Shown here: positions 12,701 through 23,731 of the stretch, one piece after another | Layout: every line of letters starts with the position of its first letter | Position numbering within the stretch: position 1 is the first letter of the stretch | DNA from: Tiliqua scincoides | Taxonomy: Eukaryota > Chordata > Lepidosauria > Squamata > Scincidae | Direction of reading: 5' to 3' | NCBI RefSeq assembly: GCF_035046505.1 | Contig: NC_089830.1 | Span: forward strand, 20,870,379-20,934,378 | Length of the DNA stretch: 64,000 bases | Made by a program: the position numbers and the translations under genes | The notes under the pieces: model-generated | Told to the model about the DNA's origin: nothing | Database searches by the model: none | The model's input: only the letters and a program-made list of their open reading frames with translations

Positions 12701-15700
12701 CAGTAACTTATTTCCAAGTCACACTGGAATGACGGCCCAGCAGTAGTGCAATCATCCCCCCCCCCACTCCAAAGAAGAATCATCCCCCCACTCCACAGCC
12801 ACGAGGTCCATTGACAAGAGTGTTCAATCCTGGTCTTGACTTGGATGGAGGTGAAACCATCTGCCTCAAAAGCCCATCCTTCCCTAGAATCTGTGCCCCA
12901 CGTATCCAGGTCCTTCACACTTCCACAGCAGACCCACCCCATCATTTTGTGAATTGTTGTTCTGCCCTAATCCCATAAAAGGACAGCAAGTGCCCGTGAT
13001 ACTATAGTCTCTCACCTCAGCTTTCTCCATCTGTTGGTACCTACACACAAAGGAAGATCAAGTTAAGGCAGACAAATGTTTAGTATTTGAGCGAGAGAAT
13101 AATCACGTTACAATGTAAAGCAGACCACTGAACAGATCTAAGAGAAAACAAGCATGAAGGGAAAAGCCTGGCTTGTACAGTTACTGCAAGGCAGGTGTCT
13201 TGTAACAGCACAGCAGCAGGGTCAGTAATAAAGTTGGCAACGCTGTTCAAGAACAGGGTATTGTGGGCAAGTTAAGACAGCAAGTTTTGGCTTGCCAGAC
13301 TGAGGGCAACAAGATGTGAGGTATCTTTAAATATTTTAAAACATTTAATTTTCTTTAACAAACCAAATCCCATGGATGGGCAGCTGGGCCCCCTCTCTGC
13401 ATGCTTTCTGCCTTTAGTTGAAAAGCTGGCAATAACAAACTTTTAAAAAAAGAAAACAATTTTGCCTCGAACAAACTTTTAGTCTCTTCGCCAAATGGTT
13501 TTTGTACTGCTGTTCTTCTGTGCTTTTAAACTGTACTTGTTTGTCTTACATTTGTAAACTACCCTGAATTCTTTCCACGAAGAGTGGGATGCGTATTTTT
13601 TAAGAACACAAATACAACTACCACACAGGGTTGGTGCAACATGTAACATTTGAACAGGGCTCTTGAGAGTACAATGATCCTGATGCAGTCCTTACAACAA
13701 TTCTATAGGTCAAGTATCATTATCCCCATATCACAGTTGGGGAAGACTGAGGGTGAGAGAGAGAGAGCAGATTGCCTAAGGCCACCTTTGGAGGTTTTGG
13801 CACGGGTGAGATCTGGACCAGGGAAGTCCTGACTTGGCTCAGTCACTTAGCCACTATGCTGTATCAACTCTCACCAGTTGCAATAATAGCATGGAGGGCA
13901 TGGGGAGAGAAAAATCATAAAGCTGTGTCCTGCCACAGCTCTTTACAGCAGTGATTTTCAGTGCTTTCTCTTCTCATGGCACAGATCTCTATGGTCTTTG
14001 CCTCTTGTGATGATGGTTCCAGCTTCCAGGAGTCTTCTGGGTTGTTTTTAGGGCAACTGTCTGCCAGTGGAGAAAGAGGAACAGATAATTTGTTACTACA
14101 GACAGCTGCCCTAAAAACAGAGCTGCAGAATCCAGAGGAGATTTTAGGCGATTTTCAACCGCTGTTCTCCAAACTTCCTCAGCACACCTGCAGACCTGGT
14201 GCAGCGCCCCAGTTGAAGACTGTGGCTTTAAAGGGAACACAAGATGCAGACTACAGAAATTCAAATGGTGCAGTTGTCCACCACATGGGAGATGAAGGTG
14301 AATAAAGCTTCACCTGCTGAATTTCCACCTGCCAGGGAACAATAAAGGATACCATAGCAAATTCCCACGGATCTTCTTCACATTCCTGCAGCACAGAAAA
14401 GCAAAATATTAAATCCACACAACACTTTGGTACTACAAACAGAGCAGTTTCACAAACCGACAAATACTTCAGGCCCAAGGGAGTCAGTTTTAACACAATA
14501 CATTTGTGCTACACAACTAAAGAGAAAAGACAACACATCTCGAGTACCTGTTCTTTGGGTTGCCAAAGATTTTTAAGGCTCTGCTCTTATACCTTTAAAA
14601 CATACCAAAATTAAAGGTGGTAAAGTTTTTAACCCAAGTAAACCTTACTAAAGAAAAACTGAATATATATCTTTGTTATTCTAAACTAAAATAACCCAAA
14701 TGATTGAGGAGATACATGATAGAGGTTTGCAAAATTATACACAAAGTACTGTAGTATGAAACAGTAAAACTGGATACAATAAAACTCTCTGTTAGGAGGT
14801 AAACTAGACATGGGGGCAAAAAGTGAGAGATGGGCATCACTGGCTTATATTCCATGTGTTGGTCAGGTATTAAAGGCATAAGAGCAAGTGAGGAAAAAAG
14901 TTGGCAACCCATCTATCCTCTTCCTGACACTCTCAGTAATCTATATGAGATGTCAGAAGTAGCCAATGGGATGTTAGGAAGCAGAAAGCTGCATACACAG
15001 AATTCCTAAATGCAGCGGTTCCCAAACTTACAGCGGTCCCGGAGTCCTGTGGCACTAGTGCCATTGCTCGGCTCTCCTGGGCACCATTTCGAATCACACG
15101 AGATCTTGCACAATTCAAGATGGCGGTATTTGAGAATGGTATTTGAATGGTATTGAGAATGGTATTTGAGATGGGCACCCCCATCTTGAATTGTGGGAGA
15201 TCTCACAAAACCTTGTACTATTTGAGATGGTGGCGCCTGGCAGTTCCGGTAAGAAGAGGCCGCAGGGGACATCCCACGGCACCCATGTGAGTTTGCCATG
15301 GTGCCCAAGTGCACCCAAGCACAGAGTTTGGGGACCACTTCCTAAAGGCATAATTCTGTCCTCTGCCCCATCAAGATATGGCGCTCCATTTCAGCCAGAA
15401 GACCCCCCTCCCCCAAAGAGAAACCAGAACCCAAATCCTAAATCATCAGCTCCCACATTGCTCTCCCTTTCCTCACCTCTGGTGACGAACATGGCGGATG
15501 ACATACTTCCAGATTTCAGCGCACTGGCCGGAGCACATGCTGGAGAAGGAACAAAGCAAAAATTCATCAAACAGATAAGCTGCTACTAGAGACCGGGAGA
15601 CTGGAAAAAGGCAGCCCCACAGGTGTAGCTATAAGTGCCCTGTGAAAATGAAATTGGTCACCAAAGCACAGGTATCTCATTTTATGTGGGTACAAAGCAG

Positions 15701-16687
15701 CCTGTATCTAAAAAACAAGTAAATTTTTTTTAAAATGGTAACCACATCTAGTTGCGTTATTCCAAAAATTTGCAAGCGTAAATTAGGTTTCGGTATTAAA
15801 CAAGAATATTCTTTCAAAAACGTCTAAGGGCCCAATCCTATCCAACTTTCCAGCAGTGGTGCAGTCGCAATGCAGCCCCAAGATAAGGTAACAAATATTC
15901 CCTTACCTTGAGGAGGCCTCTGTGACTGCCTCCCCACTACAGGTTGCGGCACACACCCCACTGGCACAGCTGCACCAGCACTGGAAAATGGAATAGGATT
16001 GGGACCTAAATCAAGTTCACATAAAACAAGAGGTCCCTGTACAGTTGGAAGCAGCCTCTGCAATGGTAGCTTACATAGGGAATAGGGACCGATACTTGGG
16101 AAAGGCAGAAATAACACATGGTGAACTAAAGAGCAGTGATGGGGGTTGCACATGCTCAGAGGCACCCTTGCCACTGGCTCCTTTGGGGGGGACACAGCCC
16201 ATAACGGTCTAAGAAGTATGCCTAGGAGGGGAGACCCCACTGCAGAGGAGCACTCTGCACACACTCAGAGACACCTTGGTCCCTTTGGGGGGGCTGCAGC
16301 TCATAACGGTCAAGAATGGGGTATCGCTAAGAAGCACAGCTGGGAGTGGAGCCCCCACCGCATAGGGGCACTCTGCAAATGCTCAGAGGCAACCTCGCCC
16401 TTGGCTCTTTTGGGGGGCTGCAGCCCATAATGACCAAGCCTGGGGTATTTATAAAAAGCATGGCTAAGAGTGGAGCCCCCACCACAAGGAGCACTCTGTT
16501 CATGCTCAGAGGCACCCTCGCCCTGTGGGGGGGGGGGGGCTGCAGCCCCAACGGCCGAGCCACCTCCCCAGCCAGCTCCCCACCTGCGTGCGGCGCTCTC
16601 GGAGGGGACCTTGCCAGGCGGCAGCCTCATCTCCTCGGCCGCCCACCGCCTCAGCTCCCGCGCCAGCGACGCCCCGCTCCGCTCCAT
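3772..16687 (-). CDS. HAUS5: HAUS augmin-like complex subunit 5, complete, 19 coding exons
   Basis: HAUS5 is a coiled-coil subunit of augmin, which binds spindle microtubules and brings gamma-tubulin rings to them for branching nucleation. Exons in transcript order: 16584-16687, 15477-15539, 14353-14385, 13016-13040, 12199-12331, 11833-11992, 11531-11606, 11195-11274, 10572-10632, 10250-10377, 10046-10124, 9585-9679, 8337-8499, 8017-8097, 6980-7125, 6439-6553, 6051-6189, 5466-5598, 3772-3898. All junctions are GT-AG and phases agree throughout, giving 1941 nt, 646 residues plus TGA; the human protein is of similar length. The start MERSGASLARELRRWAAEEM aligns with the human N-terminus. Other family matches are VKKIRGNLLWY, HPPAHILSALEHLA, LQAKRQRILDFRRLV, IRALIKGTS and the end DAWWEQPAQF. 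Heptad-rich helices cover roughly residues 75-170 and 330-430. No frame damage is seen, so the gene looks functional. Exon ends were chosen by phase and homology; the exon 3 donor was picked because it restores LLWY. Confidence 0.95.
4000..5400. other. HAUS5 intron 18: unrecognised sequence, no exon seen
   Basis: This intron separates the last two HAUS5 exons. I recognise no gene, no SINE or LINE and no clear transposon ends in it. Its middle part (about 4540-5320) has even composition and no microsatellites, so it may be an old unclassified repeat. Confidence 0.4.
5698..5825 (+). repeat. LINE-type 3' end fragment in HAUS5 intron 17
   Basis: The sequence runs through AAGGCGGGATGCAAATTC to a short A-rich TAAATAAAATAAA tail, the usual look of a truncated non-LTR 3' end. 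A similar fragment is at 13497-13610 (AGAGTGGGATGCGTATT). Confidence 0.45.
8628..8765. mobile_element. Truncated hAT element in HAUS5 intron 12
   Basis: The left end CAGTGATTTTCAACC followed by CACGGCACACTGAG matches the family of the complete copy at 53693-53920. The right end is missing. Other partial copies are at 17618-17815 and 36560-36745. Confidence 0.6.
13675..13862 (-). repeat. MIR-like CORE-SINE remnant, antisense, in HAUS5 intron 3
   Basis: The blocks TATCCCCATATCACAG, GGGGAAGACTGAGG, TTGCCTAAGGCCACC and CCACTATGCTG occur in the order seen in antisense MIR elements. The copy is diverged, so old. Confidence 0.55.
15013..15340. mobile_element. Non-autonomous hAT element in HAUS5 intron 2
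   Basis: The ends are inverted (CAGCGGTTCCCAAAC and GTTTGGGGACCACT) with near-identical 8-bp flanks, CCTAAATG at 15005-15012 and CCTAAAGG at 15341-15348. There is no coding capacity. Confidence 0.8.
15828..16015. mobile_element. Palindromic MITE, Harbinger-like, in HAUS5 intron 1
   Basis: The ends are inverted copies (GGGCCCAATCCTATCC at the left, GGATAGGATTGGGACC-like at the right) flanked by TAA on both sides, as in PIF/Harbinger insertions. Related copies lie at 36245-36432 and in two pieces at 47911-48462. The superfamily is inferred from the 3-bp flank only. Confidence 0.5.
16151..16549. repeat. Tandem repeat of about 108-122 bp, 3.4 copies, in HAUS5 intron 1
   Basis: Units start near 16151, 16259, 16378 and 16501. 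Each begins with a version of ATGCTCAGAGGCACCC, passes through a G-run and CTGCAGCCCATAACGGTC, and ends with GGAGCACTCTG. Copies differ by small gaps and substitutions, so the array is not very recent. It lies 35 bases past the exon 1 donor. Confidence 0.85.
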
Positions 16688-16905
16688 CCCGCTCTCGAGC
16701 GGGGCTCATTCAAACACAGGCGCCCCCAGCCCGGCCACTCCCGTCTTTCCCTTTCCCTTAGCATGCTGGGAGATGGAGTTTTTTTAAGTCGCGCGAAGGT
16801 AGATGGGAAATTGAGTCCATGCATAAGCAGCCGCCTTCTTGGCTTTGCGTTCTGGGATTTGTAGTCTCGGGGTGGCACCAGGGCTGCTCTGTAGTCTGCC
16901 TCTAG
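16688..16905 (-). promoter_or_regulatory. HAUS5 promoter with two ZNF143/THAP11-type motifs
   Basis: The stretch directly upstream of the HAUS5 start codon is unique and relatively CpG-rich, with no TATA box. Two minus-strand matches to the long ZNF143/THAP11 promoter motif, whose core is ACTACAATTCCCAGCATGC, are visible: 16847-16865 (ACTACAAATCCCAGAACGC) and 16761-16779 (ACTCCATCTCCCAGCATGC). This motif marks housekeeping and cell-cycle promoters in vertebrates, which suits an augmin subunit. The start site is not visible but should lie within about 100-200 bases of the ATG. Confidence 0.6.
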
Positions 16906-17222
16906 TCCTGTGGCTCTTACACTGTTTAGAATGACAACCTGTTGGAACTCACCTGAAGTGATGTCATTAACCTGGAGGTGACGTCATGGCCAGGAGTGAC
17001 ATCATCAAGCATTTTAACACCCCTCTCTGACGAAATCAAATCAATTAATTAAATTAATTATTTAATTTAACTAATTGATTTGATTTGATTTTGTTGTTTA
17101 ATTAATTAAATTAAAATCATGCAATAAATGTAATTTATTACTAAATGAAATTTAAATAAATTACATTTTAATTATTTAGATATAAATGAATGTAATTTAA
17201 ATGTAATTTCGGCACTCTGTCT
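16905..17222. repeat. Truncated hAT fragment followed by an AT-rich block
   Basis: Bases 16930-17030 (GAAGTGATGTCATTAACC) resemble the interior of the hAT family at 49934-50264. Bases 17036-17215 are almost pure A/T, rich in AATTAATT and ATTTAAAT, with many short palindromes. It sits just outside the HAUS5 promoter. Confidence 0.5.
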
Positions 17223-17228
17223 CTGTTT

Positions 17229-17591
17229 CAGTGGTTCCCAAACTTTTTAGCACCTGGATCCACTTTTTTAAATGACGCTCTATCAGGATCCACTTTGGTT
17301 TATGGGACTTAAAAAAAATCTAAAAAGAAAAAATATTTTGACTTATTTGCACATAATAATAACCAGAAAAAAAGTTGCTCCAACATTTATCTCCCTATAT
17401 TTGCACCAGTTTTGCAAACTGCAGGAGTCCTTTGCAGGGCAGTTCTGGTTTTTGCAAAGTCTCAGGCTTGAGGCAATTAATTATCACCTGTGTTTTCATT
17501 GGAGGCTCTGCTCAGCTGCTATGGGACCCACCAAAAACCAGGTTGCAAATCACCCACCAGTGGGTCCCGACCCACAGTTTGGAAACCACTG
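17229..17591. mobile_element. Non-autonomous hAT element
   Basis: The ends are CAGTGGTTCCCAAAC and GTTTGGAAACCACTG. The flanks CTCTGTTT and CTCCATTT match at 6 of 8 positions, so it is an older insertion. Confidence 0.75.
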
Positions 17592-18049
17592 CTCCATTTG
17601 CATGAATCGTGGCTTTAGAGCAGCTGTTTTCAACCACTGTGCCATGTAACTACGGGAATTTGGGAGAGGGTCATTTATCAGTAGGGCCATTGGGGATGTG
17701 AGCCCCCCCCCCCATTGGTAGCAGTGTGCCTTGTCAGTTGTCAAAAAACTGATGGTGTGCCTTGACCATTTTAGTGCCTTGCCAGTGTGCCATGAGATGA
17801 AAAAGGTGCATGGGTAATGACTTGTGGTTGCCTCTGCTGACACTATACCACCTATATCACCTACCTAGTACACTTTTAAAGTGATTTTAATTTATAATTA
17901 GAATGCAAATTTGGAATAAAAACTCATAACACCTCTTTCTGCGCTTCTAACTTTGGGAGACACTGAAATCAATGAAAAAAAGTTATACTGCTTTCTCCCA
18001 CCTCTAAGTATCACACAACATGACAGGGAGCTGTAGCCAGGGAATAGAC

Positions 18050-18352
18050 CATTACTTGATTGTAATCAATCTGTACAATTGAGACCTGGCTGAAGACCAG
18101 GAAACAGAGAGTGGGTGTCAATGGGCAATTTTCACAATGGAGAGAGGTGAAAAGCGGTATGCCCCAAGGATCTGACCTGGAACCGGTGCTTTTCAACCTC
18201 TTCATAAATGACCTGGAGACAGGATGCAGGTCTCTTGTTATCAGGTGTGCACCCTGGGGCATCTGGTGGACTGCTGTGAGATACAGGAAGCTGGACTAGA
18301 TGGGCCTATGGCCTGATCCAGTGGGGCTGTTCTTATGTTCCTATGTCCTTAC
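18050..18352 (+). mobile_element. CR1-type LINE remnant: RT motif joined to the 3' end
   Basis: One frame reads [14 protein letters not shown], then [20 protein letters not shown], a reverse-transcriptase segment typical of CR1 (consensus [18 protein letters not shown]). It passes directly into the family 3' end (CTGGACTAGATGGGCC, GATCCAGTGGGGC) and the tail TTCTTATGTTCCTATG. The later RT motifs and the C-terminus are missing, so there is an internal deletion. Confidence 0.8.
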
Positions 18353-20741
18353 TTGGCGGGGGTCTGCAAACAGGGGTCACCCAGAGATGTCATTCTGGCA
18401 ACCAGTAAGGAAAGTACTGCAGTCCAAAAGAAGATGACAGAGATAGCGTGATGTGATTGGTGCATCATTTCACATCAATAAATGTTTCATTGTGATTGTC
18501 CCTGGGGGTGATCAGAGGAACAGGATGCTTTGAAAGTCACGACAGAAATGCTCAAATTTCTTGAGCGCAATCCCATGCATTCCTGCTCAGAACAAAGCCG
18601 CATTGTGTTCAATGAGACATGGCCAGGAAATGTGTATATGTGTGTGTGTGTCTATAGGATTGTAGCCTTAATATGTACTGAATGTCTCAAATTCTTAATT
18701 TCTTCATATCTGTGCCTCTTAAGGAGAACTGGAGGATATGCAATATCTGAAGGGGACACATCCGATGGCCCCCCCCACCTCCTAGCTGACTGGAGGGGTT
18801 AGCATCAGTGCCAGTCCATTTGATTTTGCTGCTAGAAGTGGTGTACCCAATATCTCCCCCTCCCTTCCCTTCTCTTCCCTCCTCTTTTCCTATTAAAATC
18901 ACATACACCCCACCAGTTCCTTTCTCCTTTCAAATCTCACTCCCCCACCCCTTTATTTTCCTTTAATATTAGGAAGGAAGGAGACAAAGCAGTATCTCCC
19001 CACTCTTCTCCTCCATGTTCCTCTCTCAGATAGTCTCCCTCTTCCTTTTTCAACCCAGAGAATGGGAGGAGGGCAAGGAGTAGTGGACCCAAATGGGGAG
19101 ATGGATGCTCTCTGCCAACCTGCGGCCTTGGGAAGTTGACCTTATGAATGGACCAGTCTTGGCCAACATCACTACTAAGGCGGCCAAGGATCCAGGGTCC
19201 GTTGAGGAGGCCCACCATCTTCTAGTAAGATGATAGCTGTGGATGTGAGTCCACTGTTTGGTTCTCAGGTGGGGGGGGGGGGGGTTGCATGCATGTACTT
19301 TCCAAAGCAAGGGGAAGTGCCTTCCCAGGGCTTTCCCTCCCCCAAACTGGAGCCAACAGTAGGACAAGGCTCTCTCTGAGTATCTGATGTGCTCTGTTGT
19401 TGACTTGTAGGAGGGTGCACAATGTTTGCCTGCAACTGCAGGATGCTCAATTGATGTATTTGTCAATAAACAAAATAAATATTTACTGAGACACCATAAA
19501 AATTTCCAGTGATCTTGTCATTCAAAGGAGGCTGAAACAAAGGCACCAATGTCCTTGGAACACGTAATCATGCTTAAAGAAGGCAGGACTCGGTGTGGAT
19601 TTGTAAAATACTGTTTATTTCTTCAGAATACAAAGTCAGATGGGTTAAAGTCATTAAACACTTGCCGTTTTGTGGAACCAAAGATCTACCAAAAGCCCAG
19701 CATTTGTCTGGATTAATTCTGCCAACCTGATAGGTGGACTAGTCTTTAGTCTATCTTGGTTGCTTGGCCGGAACTGTCCAGCAGAGATCACTGTGGAGTT
19801 TTGTCGCTCCCAAAACTCACACACACACAGGCACACCCATCATGCACACACACGCATGGGGGAAGGTACTTAAAGAAGTTAGGAAGCAAACAGTGACATT
19901 TTAAAATGTAACATACTTATCATCAGACCCTGCACCCCCTATTTACAATCAAGCTAAAATTGCTCCTTGAGGCAACACTGATGAATGAGTGGGGTATAAA
20001 TTAAACTGAGAGCTGAAATGGGTGGATGAATGGGAAGGAAGGAATGAGAAAAATACAATTTCCCACCTGCAAGTCTAAAGTGGTACAAGGCCAGCTCACG
20101 TATGAGGCCAGCTGAGGCAGTCGCCTTAGGTGAGGGGGGGGGGGGAGAATGTCCCCCCTCCTCCCCCCCCTCACTGGATTCAAAAAGGAAGAGGAGAGCA
20201 GACTGAAAGACGATCTAGCCATCACTCTTCTCTCCTCCGCAGGTTTCTGGTTTCTGTTTCGAAACCAGGAGGAGGAGGGGCATTGGAATCAGTGGGTAAG
20301 GGAGGCACTGCTTCTGGTGCCAGGGTGTCTTAGGCTGACCCTGATCTCAGAAGTCTACCACTTCATCCCACTACATGTGTGTGAACAAAGCTTGAGGCTA
20401 CACACCCAACCACCATCATCACTACAGAAGAAAGCACCAAACTAAATATGTGAAACACAGAATGTGGGGCAGTATTTTTTTCTTATTTTCCGAGCAATAG
20501 CACCTCTGCCATGGATCCACCCCTTTTCAGGTGCCCCCCCTCCCCCAGCATGAATGCTAAAAAGAAATATAAGAAAAAGTATTGGGCCACATTATCCATT
20601 TCACATAATGTTCCGCGGGGCCCCCTGTCCCACTGCGCGCAAGGAGATTCACTCCGGCATTCGTGAGTGGATTCCCATTCCAAGTGAGTGGGTAACTCAT
20701 TCCAAGAAATGGGTTATGTCAGAATGCCAGATACAGGGGAG

Positions 20742-20885
20742 GGCACCAGGATGAGGTCTCTTGTTATCTGGTGTGTTCCCTGGGGCATTTGGTGGGCTGC
20801 TGTGAGATACAGGAAGCTGGACTAGATGGGCCTACCTATGGCCTGATCCAGTGGGGCTGTTCTTATGTTCTTATGTTCTTATGTG
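20742..20885 (+). mobile_element. CR1-type LINE 3' end
   Basis: A 5'-truncated copy with CTGGACTAGATGGGCC and GATCCAGTGGGGCTG, ending in three copies of TTCTTATG. Octamer tails are characteristic of CR1 LINEs. Confidence 0.8.
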
Positions 20886-21980
20886 CGTGTTGCACAGCTT
20901 TCAAGTGTCTTGTTAAGACTGACTCAGGATCTTCCCCACTCTCATCTAATACAAAGCATTTTTTTTAAATAAATAGAACACACGATCATTTTCCCTGGAG
21001 CGTTAGAGATTTAACAGGGTTAGGAGATTGGATTTTGGTAGGAGGAATTAATTAGCTTGGTTACAAAGCTTGGAGAAAAATCATTTCATTGGGGGGCATC
21101 TCTGGATAACAGCTGCTTTGTTTTATTTCAAAGTCGCACTAGAAATAAGAAACGTATATTGAACGGTGCCTATCTGGGAATCCCATAATACAATATTTTT
21201 CTGTACAGTACAGACACAGGACATGTGTGTGTGTGTGTGTGTCAGGGATGGGGGAATCGGAGAAAGCCTTGATTTTAAAGATAGGGGACAAAGGATAGAA
21301 GAAGGCCAGGAGCATGGCTAGTGAATAAGATGACAACAGGGGACTGACCTCTCTGTCATCCTTAAGTCAACCCCCATTCCCCTACTTCCCAGAGGTACAT
21401 ATTTGCAGGAGATGTTACTGGCTGATTGGCTTATAGATGGTACAAAGCCAAGTCCAACTCCAAAGCCAACTCTTGAACACACGTAACACAGGTCATTCAT
21501 CAAAATCAAAGTTCCCCATGGAAACAAGGATGTCAGTGATTCCAGTGGGTTTAGGCTTGCCTAAGTTTGCAAACATTATCGTGTTGCACGGGGGCATGAC
21601 CCTCAGAAGCACCACAGTCACCATCCCCAAGATGTCACAGATAATTAATCAACCCCACACCTATCAGGAGATCAAACTACACATGATGTTAGACCAATAA
21701 ATGGCTTTAACCAGGAAGTGTACCAGAAGAAATCCTTTCATGTTAAAGTAATCAGCTGGTGTGTGTGTGATCCATTTTGGGACCATGGTGTGCGGGAAGT
21801 CGGTGGGGGGTAGTAGTTAACGCCTCCCCTGATGTTGTTTTGCATTGAGAACCCTCCCCCCCAGTGGCTATTTGTTCCAGAAGCATCTCAATGCAACAAA
21901 TAGCATCTTGGGGAGAGGATTTTCAGCAAGAAAATAGAAAATGGAGAAGGCACTAACCCTCCCATTTACACCAAAGTTCT

Positions 21981-22043
21981 TAGACGCTGTGCCAGAACCA
22001 CCTTTCAGAGCGCGATACCATAGTCTTTCGAGACTGAAGGTTG

Positions 22044-22046
<3 letters not shown>
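21981..22046 (+). mobile_element. 3' end of the LINE family that shares its tail with the 5S-SINE
   Basis: The fragment begins near TGTGCCAGAACCACC and ends ATACCATAGTCTTTCGAGAC then TGAAGGTTGCCAAT, running straight into a 72-bp (AT)n tract. The longer copy at 26392-26833 has the same end. Confidence 0.75.
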
Positions 22047-22120
<74 letters not shown>

Positions 22121-22216
22121 TGGTCAGATTCCTCCTGGTATCTGCATGTGTGGTTTCATTAAAATAGGTTTAATAGTACATGTAGTTTGGTCCGAACTTA
22201 TAAATCACATGGGTTA

Positions 22217-22288
<72 letters not shown>
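22047..22288. repeat. Microsatellite cluster: (AT)n then (AAAG)n
   Basis: A pure AT run occupies 22047-22118 and an AAAG tetranucleotide run 22216-22288, with about 97 bases between. The AT run abuts a LINE 3' end and may have grown from its tail. Confidence 0.95.
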
Positions 22289-22786
22289 ATACTTGCTGAA
22301 TTCTGGCTATTTATCTTCTGGCTTGTGACTGGCTCTTTCTCTCCAATCACCTAAGAGGAAATTTACTGCATAAAAGCTAGGATTCTTGCACAGTCCCATG
22401 ACTCCAGGAGCGGCTGTCCTAGAGCTAACATTGATTTATCTGATGACTTCAAAAATGCTCTCTCTTTTTTTTTCCCCCCCTCTTCCAGCACAATCAAAGG
22501 CAGCTTTGTTCTGGTTGGTGCTACATACTCAAAATCAATGTCCTATTTGGCTAAAGCTGAATAAGCCAAGGGTTCTTTCCCAACCAATCTACTTTTAACA
22601 GGTTTTGTCAAAGAGCAAGTCTGGTTGCCAAGGTCAAACAGCAAGTCAGTGGCAGAGCTGGGCTGGCAGGAGCTGGCAATCTGTGTCCAGCAGCACATAC
22701 TTTTCAGGGGCACTGAAGATGTTTTTAGGAGTGATGCTAGTTATCACTTGTGAATGTCTATATGGCAGTATAGAAAATGGGTTGGG

Positions 22787-22788
<2 letters not shown>

Positions 22789-22828
<40 letters not shown>
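22789..22828. repeat. (GA)n microsatellite
   Basis: About 20 GA units follow GGTTGGGG. Other simple repeats in the window not given their own entry: (TG)n 25015-25044, (CAA)n 38620-38662, (TTTA)n 42395-42434, (TTGG)n 44702-44741, (CAA)n 51641-51688, (TC)n 55832-55873, (CT)n 63919-63968. Confidence 0.95.
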
Positions 22829-22835
<7 letters not shown>

Positions 22836-23731
22836 GACATTGCGCATATATTGCACAATGTGGCTGCGCCATTCTGCTTTAGAGAAGCAAGAAATCGAAA
22901 AGATTCAAGAGCCACTCAGGAAATGACTTGAGCAGATGTAACTGGGCTCAACAGTGGCAGCTGTGGCATCTCTCCCTATCTTTCTAGATTACAAACCTTT
23001 GGGAGGGTGTGGGGAGGAACTATATGTTTAGTAGGGAAAGAGTCAAGCACATATCAGCTTTGAACATTTTTCAGATATTTATCTTGTGGGCACTGCCGTA
23101 TCCGTGTATCATGAGCCAGAGTTTGGCTCCTAGAGCTTCTGGTTTCCAAAAAGCTGGCTCTGGAAGGTGAAACGGACATTTCAGATTTTACTAGATCAGA
23201 TCTGCAAATCAGCGTTGCCTGGCCTGAAGCGACGCCTCCATCTGAGCTGCCCATGTGCACAGCACATGGAAGGGCTGCCACTTCATGGGTGCTTACATAA
23301 GATCACGTTGTTGTTCGGGATTTGCTCTCCTCCTATGATTAATCTAGAATGGCTTCTTGGCTCTGTGTGTCACCCATGCAGATTACGGGCTGGCACACTG
23401 CAAATCAACGCATATGTTGCGCGGGTGGAACAAAGCTGCCCTTTCACCTTCTGGACTGCAAGGCCAAAAGAGCATTTTGGAGAAGGAGCAAGGGCGAAAC
23501 TCATCGGCGTGACTGTGATCTTCCATATGCGCCCCAGGAGGAGAAAAAAAAAAGGACTCTTAAAGAGGAGATTGAGCATCAGGCCTTGTATGGAAATGAA
23601 ACCAGCTGGGAAGGCTGGCTCCTCTCTGGCTAGATAGTTAGGCCAAACTGCTTGTGGTTAGGGAGTCATTCGATTCCGACGTTCCAATGGGTGAAGGTCC
23701 ATGGGAGCTGCCATGGGGGGGGGGGGAGGTC

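Larger units (their letters stand above)
17600..23730. other. Intergenic region between HAUS5 and MAG
   Basis: No exon was recognised here. It holds CR1 tails (18050-18352, 20742-20885), a LINE 3' end (21981-22046), microsatellites, and several diverged copies of a repeat containing GAGGCCAGCTGAGGCAG (near 20100; relatives near 24680 and 61095). The 3' UTR of MAG must lie in its right part; candidate minus-strand hexamers are ATTAAA at 22169-22174 and AATAAA at 21122-21127 and 19614-19619. The last has a good local context but is 4.1 kb from the stop, so the true site is unresolved. Confidence 0.5.
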
